Origin: Aquanectria penicillioides
Taxonomy: Eukaryota > Ascomycota > Sordariomycetes > Hypocreales > Nectriaceae
DNA: 64,000 bases
Direction of reading: 5' to 3'
NCBI GenBank assembly: GCA_003415625.1
Contig: PYIU01000002.1
Location: 4,960,001 to 5,024,000, forward strand
This document shows, one piece after another, positions 12,465 through 21,985 of this stretch (its first letter is position 1; every line of letters starts with the position of its first letter). A model generated the notes under the pieces. It made no database searches. It worked only from the letters and a program-made list of their open reading frames with translations, and was not told the origin of the DNA. Both the position numbers and the translations under genes were made by a program.

Positions 12465-12720
12465 GGAACAAAGGAGCATTTGGTACTGTGCAATTGAAGA
12501 TAGATAGGATGGAAGATAGGCAGGCAACGCCAAGTAGCAAGTACACAGTGGATTGTGTTTGTGGCTTTGCGCTTTGTTGCTTGGCTTGGTGTCTCACGCA
12601 CATGGAAAGGGAACATGGAGTCAGTCCAGTCATTCATGTAGGTAGCGAGTCGCCTAGGTCGTCTGTCAAATCAGTCACATCCGCGGCGGGGGCGTTGCGA
12701 GGGGAGGGCTTCGAGCGGGG

Positions 12721-12804
12721 GAGGAAAGATGAGGAAAGATGAGGAAAGATGAGGAAAGATGAGGAAAGATGAGGAAAGATGAGGAAAGATGAGGAAAGAT
12801 GAGG
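12721..12804. repeat. Decamer minisatellite (GAGGAAAGAT)8
   Basis: Eight uninterrupted, identical 10-bp units plus a partial unit. Perfect identity suggests recent expansion and likely length variation among strains. Confidence 0.95.
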
Positions 12805-13194
12805 CGAGAGAGTGGGAGAGTTGAAAATATGGAAATAGAGCAATGATGGAATAGAGACCGGAGGGAGAGGCAAAAGCACATGTCAGTTCCTGTTGAACCA
12901 TGTAAACAAGTCCGGACAATGCCCATGCAACCATCTACGGCCCCGCCATCTCAAGCAAGCTCCAACTCAACTCTGCTACCTACCTACCTTCTTAAGCTCC
13001 CACTGCCCGCTACCAACCACCAACCTACCTCCTCCATCTCCTCCCCCATCTCCTTATTTCTTTCCCCTCTCCCTCCCCGCCTGTCCTCGTTATTCCTGGC
13101 ATCTTTTTTCCCTCTTTCCTCCTGCTGTCATTCCTCTCATTGACCGACATCGCCTCGGCTTTCGCCTTAGGAGAGATCGCTCCTGCATTCCCTC

Positions 13195-15741
13195 ATGATG
13201 ACGATCCAAGCCACCCGGTTTACCCCCGAGGTGCTGCTTTCGGCCCCGCGCCGCTCCGCCGGTATTCCCAACTCCACCGGCGAACTGGTTCTCTACACGG
13301 TCAGTCTCCAGCACGCACGCACTCAGTCACTCATCTTGTGCAATTTCACAACCCTCCTTTCCCCCCGCCTGCGCCTTCCCGCTTCAATTGGACGCCCCTC
13401 CCCCAAAAACCAAAACCAAAACGCCACTAACCGCAGCGTCGCAATAGGTCTCCTCATACTCGTTTGACACCCACTCCAAATCCTCTCAGATCCGCGTCCT
13501 CAACATCAACGATGATTCTTCTTATCTCATCTCCGAGGACGCAGCTGCTGGCGAACCCATCTGGATAAGCGAGACTGAGGTTGCCTTCATTAAGACTGGA
13601 GACAATGGCAGCTCCATGCTTCTCTCTCAAGATGTTTTTGACAAACCTGCCAGGTATGTCAAGTATACGCTGAGTCTACCTGGCTCACGTACCCGAAGGC
13701 CCATGCACCCAACCACAAACCAAATAGACCCCACGAAGCACAATCAAATAAACAAAACTGACCCTTCAGTAGCCCGCACATGATCCATTATTTCGCTGGG
13801 AGTATTTCCAACCCCAAGGTCAAGGCCATCTCTGATAACGAGGTTGCCTTCATCTGCTCTGCTGTAACTACCCCCGATGGCGACATGTATTGGCCCGCTG
13901 CCGAGACCAAGTCGCTCTCATCCGCCAAGATCTACGACGGCCTTTTCGTGCGCCATTGGGACACTTGGAACAGCAGCAATCAAAACTCGCTGTGGTATGG
14001 CCTGATTGTCAAGCGAGAGGGTAAATGGACCCTCGAGCACCCCGGGCTGACCAACCTCCTTGCCGGCACACATTTGAGCTGCCCAGTGCCCCCATTTGGC
14101 GGTGCGGGGGATTTTGACATTTCCAGTTCTGGTATCGCGTTTGTTTCCAAGGACCCGGAGCTGAACCCGGCGAGACACACTAAAACCGACCTCTACTACG
14201 TGCCTATCAAGTCATGGACTGAGAAGGCGGTTATCTCGCAACCCATCAAGACCGGCCGGCTCAGAGGTTACAGCTTGTCACCGGCCTTTTCCCACGATGG
14301 GCGAAAAATTGTTTTCGCGAGGATGAGGAACGAGCAATACGAGTCTGACAAACCCAGACTACTACTTATCCCCGATGTCACTGACCTGAGCAACGTGCAA
14401 GAGTTTTGGGAAACCGAGGACGGACAGGGCGGTTGGGACCTCAGGCCTGACTGGGCTGTTTGGGGCAAGGATGATAAGGAACTGTATGTTGCAGCAGAGA
14501 AGCATGGGCGAATGGTCCTTTGGAAGGTTCCTGCTTCACCTCTGGAGGCTAGAGACCTACCGCAGCCCATCCACGAAGATGGCTGTGTCATCGAGGCACG
14601 TCCACTTGGAAGCGGCAACACCCTCCTTGTGAGCTCCAAATCCCGCGTCGAAAGCTCCAGCTATGCCATCTTGGATCCCGATTCGAAGACTATCAAGGAA
14701 ATTTCAACTAGCTCTAAGCACGGCAAGTCCTTTGGTCTCTCGAAATCCCAATGCTCTGAGATTTGGTACCCAGGATCAGCTGGATACAACAACCACGCTC
14801 TGGTAATGACGCCTTCTGGTTTCAACCCCGAAAAGAAGTACCCCCTGGCCTTCTTGATCCACGGTGGTCCCCAATCTGCATGGGCCGATGATTGGAGCAC
14901 TCGATGGAACCCGGCTATCTTTGCCGAACAAGGCTATGTTGTTGTGTGCCCCAACCCTATTGGAAGCACAGGATATGGACAGGCTCACACTGATGCTATT
15001 ACAGAGAACTGGGGAGGTGGCCCGTACGATGATCTAGTCAAGTGCTTTGACTACCTTGAGGAGAAGGTCGACTATGTGGATACCGACAGGGCTGTAGCAC
15101 TGGGTGCTTCGTATGGTGGCTACATGATCAGTAAGTTGACCTAAATCTGCAATGTTGGAGCGTGCGCGTATTGATGGAGAATGTAGACTGGGTCCAGGGA
15201 CATGATCTGGGTCGCAGATTCAAGGCCCTGGTTTGCCACGACGGCGTTTTCTCCACGCAAAACCAGTGGTCAACCGAGGAACTATTCTTCCCCGAGCATG
15301 ACTTTGGCGGTACTCTTTGGGAGAACCGTTCAGGGTATGAGAAATGGGACCCGTCCAAGCATACCGGCGAATGGGCCACCCCGCAGCTTGTAGGTTGAGA
15401 ATGCTTCAATTGTGTTTGGGGCCTTTGCTGATAGTGCCCAGGTCATCCACAATGAACTCGACTACCGCCTCCCCATATCGGAGGGTCTTGCAATGTTCAA
15501 TGTTCTCCAGGCTCGGGGAGTTCCCAGTAAATTCGTTATGTTCCCCGATGAGAACCATGTTAGTTATCACAACCTCTACTTACTTGTCAATCAAGTCACT
15601 AATATGAGGGATGAACAGTGGGTCTTGAAACCGGAGAATTCGTTGGTGTGGCACAAGGAGGTGCTCGACTGGATCAACAAGTACAGTGGCATTTCAGATG
15701 AGGCCAAGCTGGAGTCTGAGACAGGAAAATTGACTGTTTAG
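13195..15741 (+). CDS. Dipeptidyl-peptidase V-like serine peptidase (family S9C)
   Basis: Prolyl-oligopeptidase-fold peptidase predicted to release dipeptides from peptide N termini. Exons 13195-13299, 13448-13653, 13770-15130, 15187-15389 and 15442-15741 give 724 residues. The N-terminal half is a beta-propeller; the C-terminal alpha/beta-hydrolase domain has the oxyanion stretch [10 protein letters not shown], the nucleophile motif GASYGGYM (Ser551), Asp632 in NELDYRLP and His664 in [11 protein letters not shown]. Intron 3 splits the nucleophile elbow from [12 protein letters not shown]. The N terminus ([20 protein letters not shown]) has no signal peptide, so unlike secreted Aspergillus DppV this is probably cytosolic. 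A second ATG one codon in is equally usable. Could also be annotated as an acylaminoacyl-peptidase-like enzyme. Confidence 0.9.
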
Positions 15742-16364
15742 GGCGGATCAAGTTTTGCATTGAAGGTGATTTGTACGATTCTTTGGGACGGAGAATTAAC
15801 ATTATGCATGGATGAGAATGGAATAAATGATAATCATGGCATTGCAATTTTATCAAGGACAGAGAGCGAATGAGAATGGATGACTGAGAATGGACGCATG
15901 ATGATAATTTTGTGTGATTGAGTCTTGAAGAAAATAGGTTCATTATTTTCTTAGGCACCTGTATGTGTTGGTAGAGAGCGTGTGTGTGGGTGGGCGAGTT
16001 AGTAGAAGGAAGGCGCCATGTGTGCAAAGGCTGGCACCCACACTGTGTCACCACACACCCGCGAGGCTGAAGGGACAATTTCCAGGCTGAGTCTCCCACG
16101 CCCAAAAGCTTCAATAGCACCACCCTCGTCTCGAGCTTCCCATTCTCCTCAACACCGGAGAAGCCAGCGCTCGGGGCGGACACGCGCTGTGGGAGCTTTA
16201 AAATCTCCAGCCGATGACGTCCCAGCCAGCGCGACACCGTCGCTACGAATAGAATCACCAGCGCGCTTGCTTCCTCGTTAGGTTGGCTTTCAACGTTCGA
16301 CTCTCGAACCAACACGCTCGGCTTTCCCTCCTCCAACCCAACCCTCATCCCACGATCGCCCATC
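15742..16364. other. Intergenic region before the TAF3-like gene
   Basis: AT-richer 3' flank of the peptidase gene, then a pyrimidine-rich leader just before the next ATG. No gene seen. Confidence 0.5.
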
Positions 16365-17141
16365 ATGACGACGCCGCCCTCTCTTTTCCACGCGCTCCTT
16401 CGCCCCTCCATCCTTCAGATTCTGCGTGCTACTGGCTACCATTCCACGCGGCCCGCCGTGCTCGACTCCATCACCGACCTGGCCGCGCGGTACCTCTCGC
16501 TGCTGTGCCAGGCTACCGCCGACCACGCCGCCCACAACCAAGGCAGCACTGCCGACTTTAACATTATCGATGTGCGCATGGCCCTGCAGGATGTTGGCGC
16601 TCTGCTCCCTGAGCGGCTCCAGACTGAGCAGGAGTGGCGCGACGAGGAGGACATACGCGGCGTCGAAGAGTTTATCAAGTGGTTTGCCGGACAGCGTATG
16701 AAAGAGATGATGGAGTTTGGTAGCGGAGACGGAGAGTCGGACGCAACGGATTACCTCAATGGTGCGTATTTCTTGCGTTGCAAGACGGAGGGAGAGGCGA
16801 CCTACAATTTCACCGTCCACAGAAACAGAAATTTGCTAACTGAATTTTTTTTTCACGACCTTGTAGCACTGAAAAAGAAGCATAGCAAAACCGGCGAAGA
16901 CTCTAAATACCACGGCACCATCCTGGGTCGCGGCAACGACACGGGCGAAGTCCAAGTCGAAGGCGGGCCGGAAACTACTATAGCTGAATGGATATCCAAG
17001 CGAAGCGAGATAGCCGAAGAGTCAGACATGCCACCGCAGCAGCAGGTGCCCCAGCAGAACGGCCACATGAGCGACGACGACGACTCGGGCCTGAGCTCCG
17101 TGGGTGACCGCCTCGACAATGAGGAGATGGATCTGTCATAG
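16365..17141 (+). CDS. Bromodomain-associated (BTP) histone-fold protein, TAF3-like
   Basis: Predicted TFIID-type subunit. Two exons, 16365-16761 and 16867-17141, give 223 residues. The N-terminal histone fold (about residues 6-85) has FHALLRPSILQILRATGYHSTRPAVLDSITDLAARYL and the terminal helix NIIDVRMALQDVGALLPE, as in the BTP family that pairs with TAF10-type partners. A conserved segment follows (GVEEFIKWFAGQRMKEM), then after the intron LKKKHSKTGEDSKYHGTILG and an acidic tail. The intron (16762-16866) has donor GTGCGT, branch CTAAC and acceptor TAG after a T run. It is 105 nt, without a stop, so unspliced RNA would add 35 residues. Assignment to TAF3 rather than another BTP protein is likely but not proven. 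Confidence 0.8.
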   Translation: MTTPPSLFHALLRPSILQILRATGYHSTRPAVLDSITDLAARYLSLLCQATADHAAHNQGSTADFNIIDVRMALQDVGALLPERLQTEQEWRDEEDIRGVEEFIKWFAGQRMKEMMEFGSGDGESDATDYLNGAYFLRCKTEGEATYNFTVHRNRNLLTEFFFHDLVALKKKHSKTGEDSKYHGTILGRGNDTGEVQVEGGPETTIAEWISKRSEIAEESDMPPQQQVPQQNGHMSDDDDSGLSSVGDRLDNEEMDLS

Positions 17142-17802
17142 GGAGGGGGAGAGAAGAACACCAAAAAGGGCATTTCGCTGGTCTATATATACACACCACA
17201 CAATGCAGGGAACAGGACGTATCCCCAAAGGGAGAGTTATTCATGGAGAAAAGCAAAAAAAAGAGAATGCTCCATCAAGAGGAATTGACGGAAGGAAGGG
17301 AAGGGAGAGAGACAGAGAATGTGCTTTCTTGTTCTTTTGCATAGCGCCGGAGTTTATGGAGGGGATGAAATGGATGGATGGATGGAAAAGATGGGACTTT
17401 TGGCTTAAGGGATGTCCTGCCCATGGGCTGCGACTACATATCCTGCTTCCCCGCTGATTCTGCTATTTTATGGTATCCGTTATATCCATATAAATATCCA
17501 AATTTAATATCACGGTTACACCTTCATGAATGGTCTCAAGGGCAAGAGATGTGTTGATACAGGTAGGTATTGAACCAAGGAGGCTTGTAGCCAAACCGGC
17601 GCGCCGCATGTCCAAGAGGACTGAGCTGGAGGGGTTTATCTATTGTACATACATATATAACTTGCCTAGAAGTTCCTGGTGTGTGTGTGTGTATGTGTTC
17701 ATCTATTATACAAAACTGTGCAACGGACGGGGGGGGGGATGTTGCTGTCTATATGTCCATGTATATTGGAGATGGACATTGCCGCTTTCCCTTCTGAAGC
17801 GA
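17142..17802. other. Convergent 3' region, TAF3-like / PPR genes
   Basis: Downstream flanks of two genes that end towards each other; a G9 run lies near 17730. No coding signal. Confidence 0.5.
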
Positions 17803-20304
17803 TCATCGCTTCTTCGCCGCCTTTTTCAACAAATCGTACACACCCATTTGGGTAGCGGCCTCGCGGAAAGCCTGCCTCTTTGCTGCCTCATCGGCGTCAG
17901 CCGGCCAGTACTGCTTTTGAAGATACTCGAAGAGGGCCTCGCCGCGGTGATTGCCGTCTAGTTTTGAAACATCGCCATCAGTCGAGGCCATCAGGCTGCG
18001 GTCGAGATTGCGCTTGGCAGCGACGAGGCGGTGGCGCTGGCCTGTGGTGTCCCAGGTGAGCTTGGTGGTGCCGAGAACCATCTCGAGGACGAGAGTCTCT
18101 GGGGGCAGGAAGCGGAAAATGTCGCGGAGAGAGGTGAGGGCGACAATGAGGCCGGCAGGATCCTTGATTTTGCGGAACGTGTGGAGGATCTTACGAGCGA
18201 GTTGCCCATCCATGCCTTCGGGTTCAAAAACTTGCCTGAACCTGACCGTCTCGGCAAAGAGGGAGCGTGTCGCTTCGGCCTCCGCAGGGAGAGCATCCTC
18301 AGAGACCCTGTGCAGGCGATTGATGCCCAGTGTCTTCCAGAGCGCGCTGAAGGTATAGGGGTCGGGGCTGACCCCCTGCTCTTTGACGAGAGAGTGATAG
18401 AGCTCAAGCGCCTCCTTGGACTGGCCAGCCTGGATGTATGACTCTAGGAGCTGGTTGATCACGAAGGCGTCAGGGCTGATTTCGGCGTCGCGAGATGCCT
18501 GCCACAACGCCTCGAGACGATCATGGAGACCACGGAGACGGTAGTTCTCCGCGAGAAGAGAGAATGTCTCAAGAGTGGCTCTGGGCAAAGGCGCCATGCC
18601 CGACGACTTTGTAGCCGGCCCAGACTTCTTTGCGCGATTTGTGGCTTGTCGTTCCTCGACAAACATGATTCGTGACTCAATCATGCCCCATGCCATCTCG
18701 TCTGCTCTCTCTAGGTCATCCACGCCTCCGGCACGATGCCACGCGCCGATGAGACCGTTGAGATGGATTGGGGCAGCATCAACGCCCTTCTTCCTCATAA
18801 AGTCAACGACGCTCATAGCACCGTTTAAATCTCCAGCGCCAATGAGGCGTTTGAGCCACTTGCCAAAAAAGAATTTGTTAGCAATGATTGAAGGCAGGTA
18901 CTTTTGCTTCTTCAAATCAATCTTTCCGTGGCTCATCATATCGACGAAAGCGTAGAGCGCATTCTCAGTTTGGTTTGTCGCAAGGAAATATGATATGACT
19001 TGGTCGTAGTCCTCAATCTTCATGTCCGCGCCAAGTAACTCTCGCAATTGGCGATATACGACCCAGGCCCGCTCCTGGCCTTCCTCCGTGCCAAGTTCGG
19101 AGCAAGTGCGGATAAGGGGCATCAGGATGCGAGGGTCCGTCTGCATCTCAAGGAGCTTGTTAATAGCCCTCTGCGCCTGTTCCAGGTCGCCCACTCGACA
19201 AAACATCCTCACACCGAGCTCCCAGAACTCTTTGAAAGTCTCAGCGCTGGGATCTCCAAGCGAGCTTATGCATCGTTTCCAGTTGTCGATGGCTTTGGGC
19301 TCCCATCCATCCACAAACACGGCCTCAATGGTCAAAAGCTGTTGTGCCGGATTTAATTCGATCTTGGCCTCGCTCATGTCTCGTGCTAGTAGTGCGAGAT
19401 GTGATAAGCGATGCATATTGACTGACTCATCCACGGAGAAGACCTTCCATAGGATATCCCATACTTCTAGTGGGACATTGTTCCATCCGTGTGCAAGAGC
19501 AAGTCTGGCTGCGTGGTAAGCCTTGTAAACACCTTGGACACTCTTTTTTGAGACTGTTGAGTCTCGGCGCACTTCCCGTGATACGCGAGAGAGCACGGAA
19601 TTGAGTCTGGTAATCTTCCTTCTCTGGTTGATTGTCCATGGCTTCTCCGGAATCTGAGGGACGGTAGCCTGTGAACCCATCGCCCCCAACCCGGGTAGCC
19701 CGCCGGGGATCTCCAAGTCCAGCTCCTCCAAGATCTCCTTGGGGAATTCAGAACCGGTCTTGTCGATTTCCGCATCAATGGCCGCCGTGTATGCGTCCAC
19801 TCGAGCCACTAATTTTTCTAGGTCGTCTACGGACTTCAAATTGTCCCAATCGACCCCGATTTGACCGACCACCTCGTCAAACACTGCCTTCTCCTCCTTG
19901 CCCGCAAATTCTTCTTTGACTCCGAGAAGTGCATCCTTGAGCCCTGTCGCATCGAGTTGGCCGAGCGAGCCGTCGAATTCATTCTCGCTGGAGAGCTCCG
20001 TTCGGTTGTGGTCGTTTTGTTCAAAGAATCGGACCGAGAAGGGCTCGCTGCTCTCCTTCTTCGGGTTTCGTAGTGATCGAATGCGTTCAAGATATTGGAC
20101 TAGTTCAGCCTTGCTGGGTTTACGTGACACAGTCTTGTCGACGACCGCCCCAGCCGTAGCCTTGGTGGTGGTTTTGGAGGCTTGAGAGCTGTAGGCCGCT
20201 GCCCATGGTCGTTGGGCCGGTCTTTGTCGAATCGCAAGTCGACAAGAGCGACAGATGGTGTCGTTTCGACATCGCAGGTCGAGAAGAAGCGGCCGACCCG
20301 GCAT
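17803..20304 (-). CDS. Mitochondrial pentatricopeptide-repeat (PPR) protein
   Basis: Single-exon, 833 residues. The first ~40 residues are rich in Arg, Ser and Ala with few acids (MPGRPLLLDL..., RQRPAQRPWAAAYSSQ), fitting a mitochondrial presequence. The body is almost entirely alpha-helical, with helical-hairpin repeats of PPR type, for example GDLNGAMSVVDFMRKKGVDA, SPDAFVINQLLESYIQAG and SKEALELYHSLVKEQGVSPD. PPR proteins bind specific organellar RNAs and act in their processing, stability or translation; some, such as Neurospora CIA84, serve complex I assembly. I cannot tell which orthologue this is. It is divergent from the Rcl1 gene, 308 bp apart. Confidence 0.8.
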   Translation of the reverse strand: MPGRPLLLDLRCRNDTICRSCRLAIRQRPAQRPWAAAYSSQASKTTTKATAGAVVDKTVSRKPSKAELVQYLERIRSLRNPKKESSEPFSVRFFEQNDHNRTELSSENEFDGSLGQLDATGLKDALLGVKEEFAGKEEKAVFDEVVGQIGVDWDNLKSVDDLEKLVARVDAYTAAIDAEIDKTGSEFPKEILEELDLEIPGGLPGLGAMGSQATVPQIPEKPWTINQRRKITRLNSVLSRVSREVRRDSTVSKKSVQGVYKAYHAARLALAHGWNNVPLEVWDILWKVFSVDESVNMHRLSHLALLARDMSEAKIELNPAQQLLTIEAVFVDGWEPKAIDNWKRCISSLGDPSAETFKEFWELGVRMFCRVGDLEQAQRAINKLLEMQTDPRILMPLIRTCSELGTEEGQERAWVVYRQLRELLGADMKIEDYDQVISYFLATNQTENALYAFVDMMSHGKIDLKKQKYLPSIIANKFFFGKWLKRLIGAGDLNGAMSVVDFMRKKGVDAAPIHLNGLIGAWHRAGGVDDLERADEMAWGMIESRIMFVEERQATNRAKKSGPATKSSGMAPLPRATLETFSLLAENYRLRGLHDRLEALWQASRDAEISPDAFVINQLLESYIQAGQSKEALELYHSLVKEQGVSPDPYTFSALWKTLGINRLHRVSEDALPAEAEATRSLFAETVRFRQVFEPEGMDGQLARKILHTFRKIKDPAGLIVALTSLRDIFRFLPPETLVLEMVLGTTKLTWDTTGQRHRLVAAKRNLDRSLMASTDGDVSKLDGNHRGEALFEYLQKQYWPADADEAAKRQAFREAATQMGVYDLLKKAAKKR

Positions 20305-20612
20305 TTTTGCAATGCACGAGCCTTCAGTCTCGAGGCTTGAGCTGTGAAGCTTTGGGGGTCGTTGCAGTTGAATCTTGAACTTTTCGGGGCTCTGGAGTCG
20401 CGCTCAACACGGTTCGTTGGTTGTCAAATCGTTATCGATAAGACCTTGAAAACTGCCACTTACAAGTGGGGATGGCATATGGCTGGCTCTTCACCGCCTG
20501 CCTAGCTTGGTGGGACCGCGACTTTTCAAATGGCAGAAAGATAATTTTTGTTCAGGCGGCGGGATGCGAAAGTTGGAACCGGTTCTTCAAGATACCCCCC
20601 CCCAAAGCAAAA
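20305..20612. other. Divergent promoter region, PPR gene / rcl1
   Basis: 308 bp between the two chosen start codons. The frame of rcl1 stays open upstream to 20466, but that stretch lacks family similarity and I treat it as 5' UTR. Confidence 0.5.
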
Positions 20613-21827
20613 ATGTCGAATTCTTCGCCAGAATTTCTCAAATTCACAGGCCACCGGGCCTTTACCCAACGGCTCGTCTTGTCGACGCTGACGGGCCGGC
20701 CCATCCACATCTCCAAAATCCGAAGCACATCGCCAACGAACCCCGGTTTGGCCCCTCATGAGATCTCCTTCTTGCGCCTCATGGAGGCCGTCACCAATGG
20801 CAGCTCGATGCAAATTTCCTACACCGGTACCACCATCACCTACCACCCGGGATTGATCACGGGAACCATTGCTGGCTTTGGCGCCTCGGACGGAGACATC
20901 ATTGAGCACAGCATCCCCATGTCCTGCACCCGCGGCGTGTCCTACTTCCTCCTCCCTCTCTGCCTCCTGGCGCCTTTCTCCAAGGCGCACATGAACGTTC
21001 GGTTTTCTGGGCCCGGCGTCATCACATCCTCCACCGAGACCGGTGACATCTCCGTCGACTCCTTCCGAACCGCCATTCTCCCCCTCTTCGGCCTCTTTGG
21101 CATCCATCCCGCGCGTATAGAGTTGCGGGTACTGCAGCGCTCGTGCGCAGGACCCAAGGGACAAGGAGGCGGTGGATGCGTCGAGCTTCGATTCGCAAGC
21201 CAAGTGCGACTACCCAAGACGCTGCACCTGAACCGCAGCCCCGGAAGGATAAAGAAGATTCGAGGTGTCGCCTACTGCACCGGAGTGTCTGCGTCAAACA
21301 ATGCTCGAATGATCCACTCTGCCCGCGAGGTCCTGAACTCTTTCGTTTCCGACATCCACGTTGCCGCACAATACGACCAAGCGCCACTGGTGCCCACCGG
21401 CGACAAGGCGGGAAGCAAGCGAAGGCTGGGAATCGGCTTCGGACTGAGCTTGGTGGCCGAGTCCAGCGCGGTGGGAGTGCTTTACTCTGCAGACGTCAAC
21501 GTCCCCCCAGAGGGTGGGGTGGTTCCGGAAGAGATTGGCAAGCGATGCGCCTACCAGCTCTTGGAGACGATTGCGAAGGGCGGTTGCGTCACTCACACTT
21601 CTGCCAGCACGGCTCTCGTGCTCATGGCGATGGGATCGGAAGACGTTGGCCGACTAAGAATAGGCAGGGAAGTCATCGGTACCGAGGAGATGGTGCAGCT
21701 GGCGAGGGACTTGAAGACATTTGGCGCAAGCAGCTGGGGCCTGAGGGACGTAGAGGACGAGACGAATGATATCATTGTTTCTGTTAAGGGTACTGGCGTT
21801 GGTAACGTGGGCAGGAAGATAGCGTAA
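20613..21827 (+). CDS. rcl1: Rcl1, RNA 3'-terminal phosphate cyclase-like protein
   Basis: Nucleolar protein of the small-subunit processome, needed for early 18S pre-rRNA cleavage. Single exon, 404 residues. Start chosen at 20613 because family proteins begin just before LKFTGHRAFTQRLVLSTLTGRPIHI; the in-frame extension back to 20466 has no similarity and follows an intergenic-like C run. Visible family segments: GLAPHEISFLRLMEAVTNGS, YHPGLITGT, the RGVSYFLLPLCLLAPF block, RSPGRIKKIRGVAYCTGVS, ARMIHSAREVLNSF, and GIGFGLSLVAES. As in Rcl1, and unlike true cyclases, the C-terminal catalytic His motif is not apparent. Confidence 0.93.
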   Translation: MSNSSPEFLKFTGHRAFTQRLVLSTLTGRPIHISKIRSTSPTNPGLAPHEISFLRLMEAVTNGSSMQISYTGTTITYHPGLITGTIAGFGASDGDIIEHSIPMSCTRGVSYFLLPLCLLAPFSKAHMNVRFSGPGVITSSTETGDISVDSFRTAILPLFGLFGIHPARIELRVLQRSCAGPKGQGGGGCVELRFASQVRLPKTLHLNRSPGRIKKIRGVAYCTGVSASNNARMIHSAREVLNSFVSDIHVAAQYDQAPLVPTGDKAGSKRRLGIGFGLSLVAESSAVGVLYSADVNVPPEGGVVPEEIGKRCAYQLLETIAKGGCVTHTSASTALVLMAMGSEDVGRLRIGREVIGTEEMVQLARDLKTFGASSWGLRDVEDETNDIIVSVKGTGVGNVGRKIA

Positions 21828-21985
21828 AAGGAACCAAAAAGCATTTTAAAGTTTCAAGTATCATACACATACACCCACAAACAGATACAAATAGGCATAC
21901 ACATGCTCTCTCTCTCACAATCTCTCCTTTGCAAATTTCTCAGAACCGATGACCAATGCACGCTTGTAATTCTGTCTTGATCCTA

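Larger units (their letters stand above)
11391..13194. other. Gene-less stretch rich in short tandem repeats
   Basis: 1.8 kb between eaf6 and the peptidase gene. It holds a ~103-bp imperfect duplication (12031-12214), a CATGGA run, a decamer minisatellite (12721-12804) and CTACCTACC motifs. Minus-strand ORFs across it follow the repeats and look spurious. The final ~200 bp is pyrimidine-rich, typical of a fungal core promoter. Confidence 0.55.

Noticed and set aside
11792..12637. 281-codon minus-strand ORF
   Set aside because: Follows the duplicated and low-complexity sequence; repeats such as PCPCPC and PPTLL show no domain.
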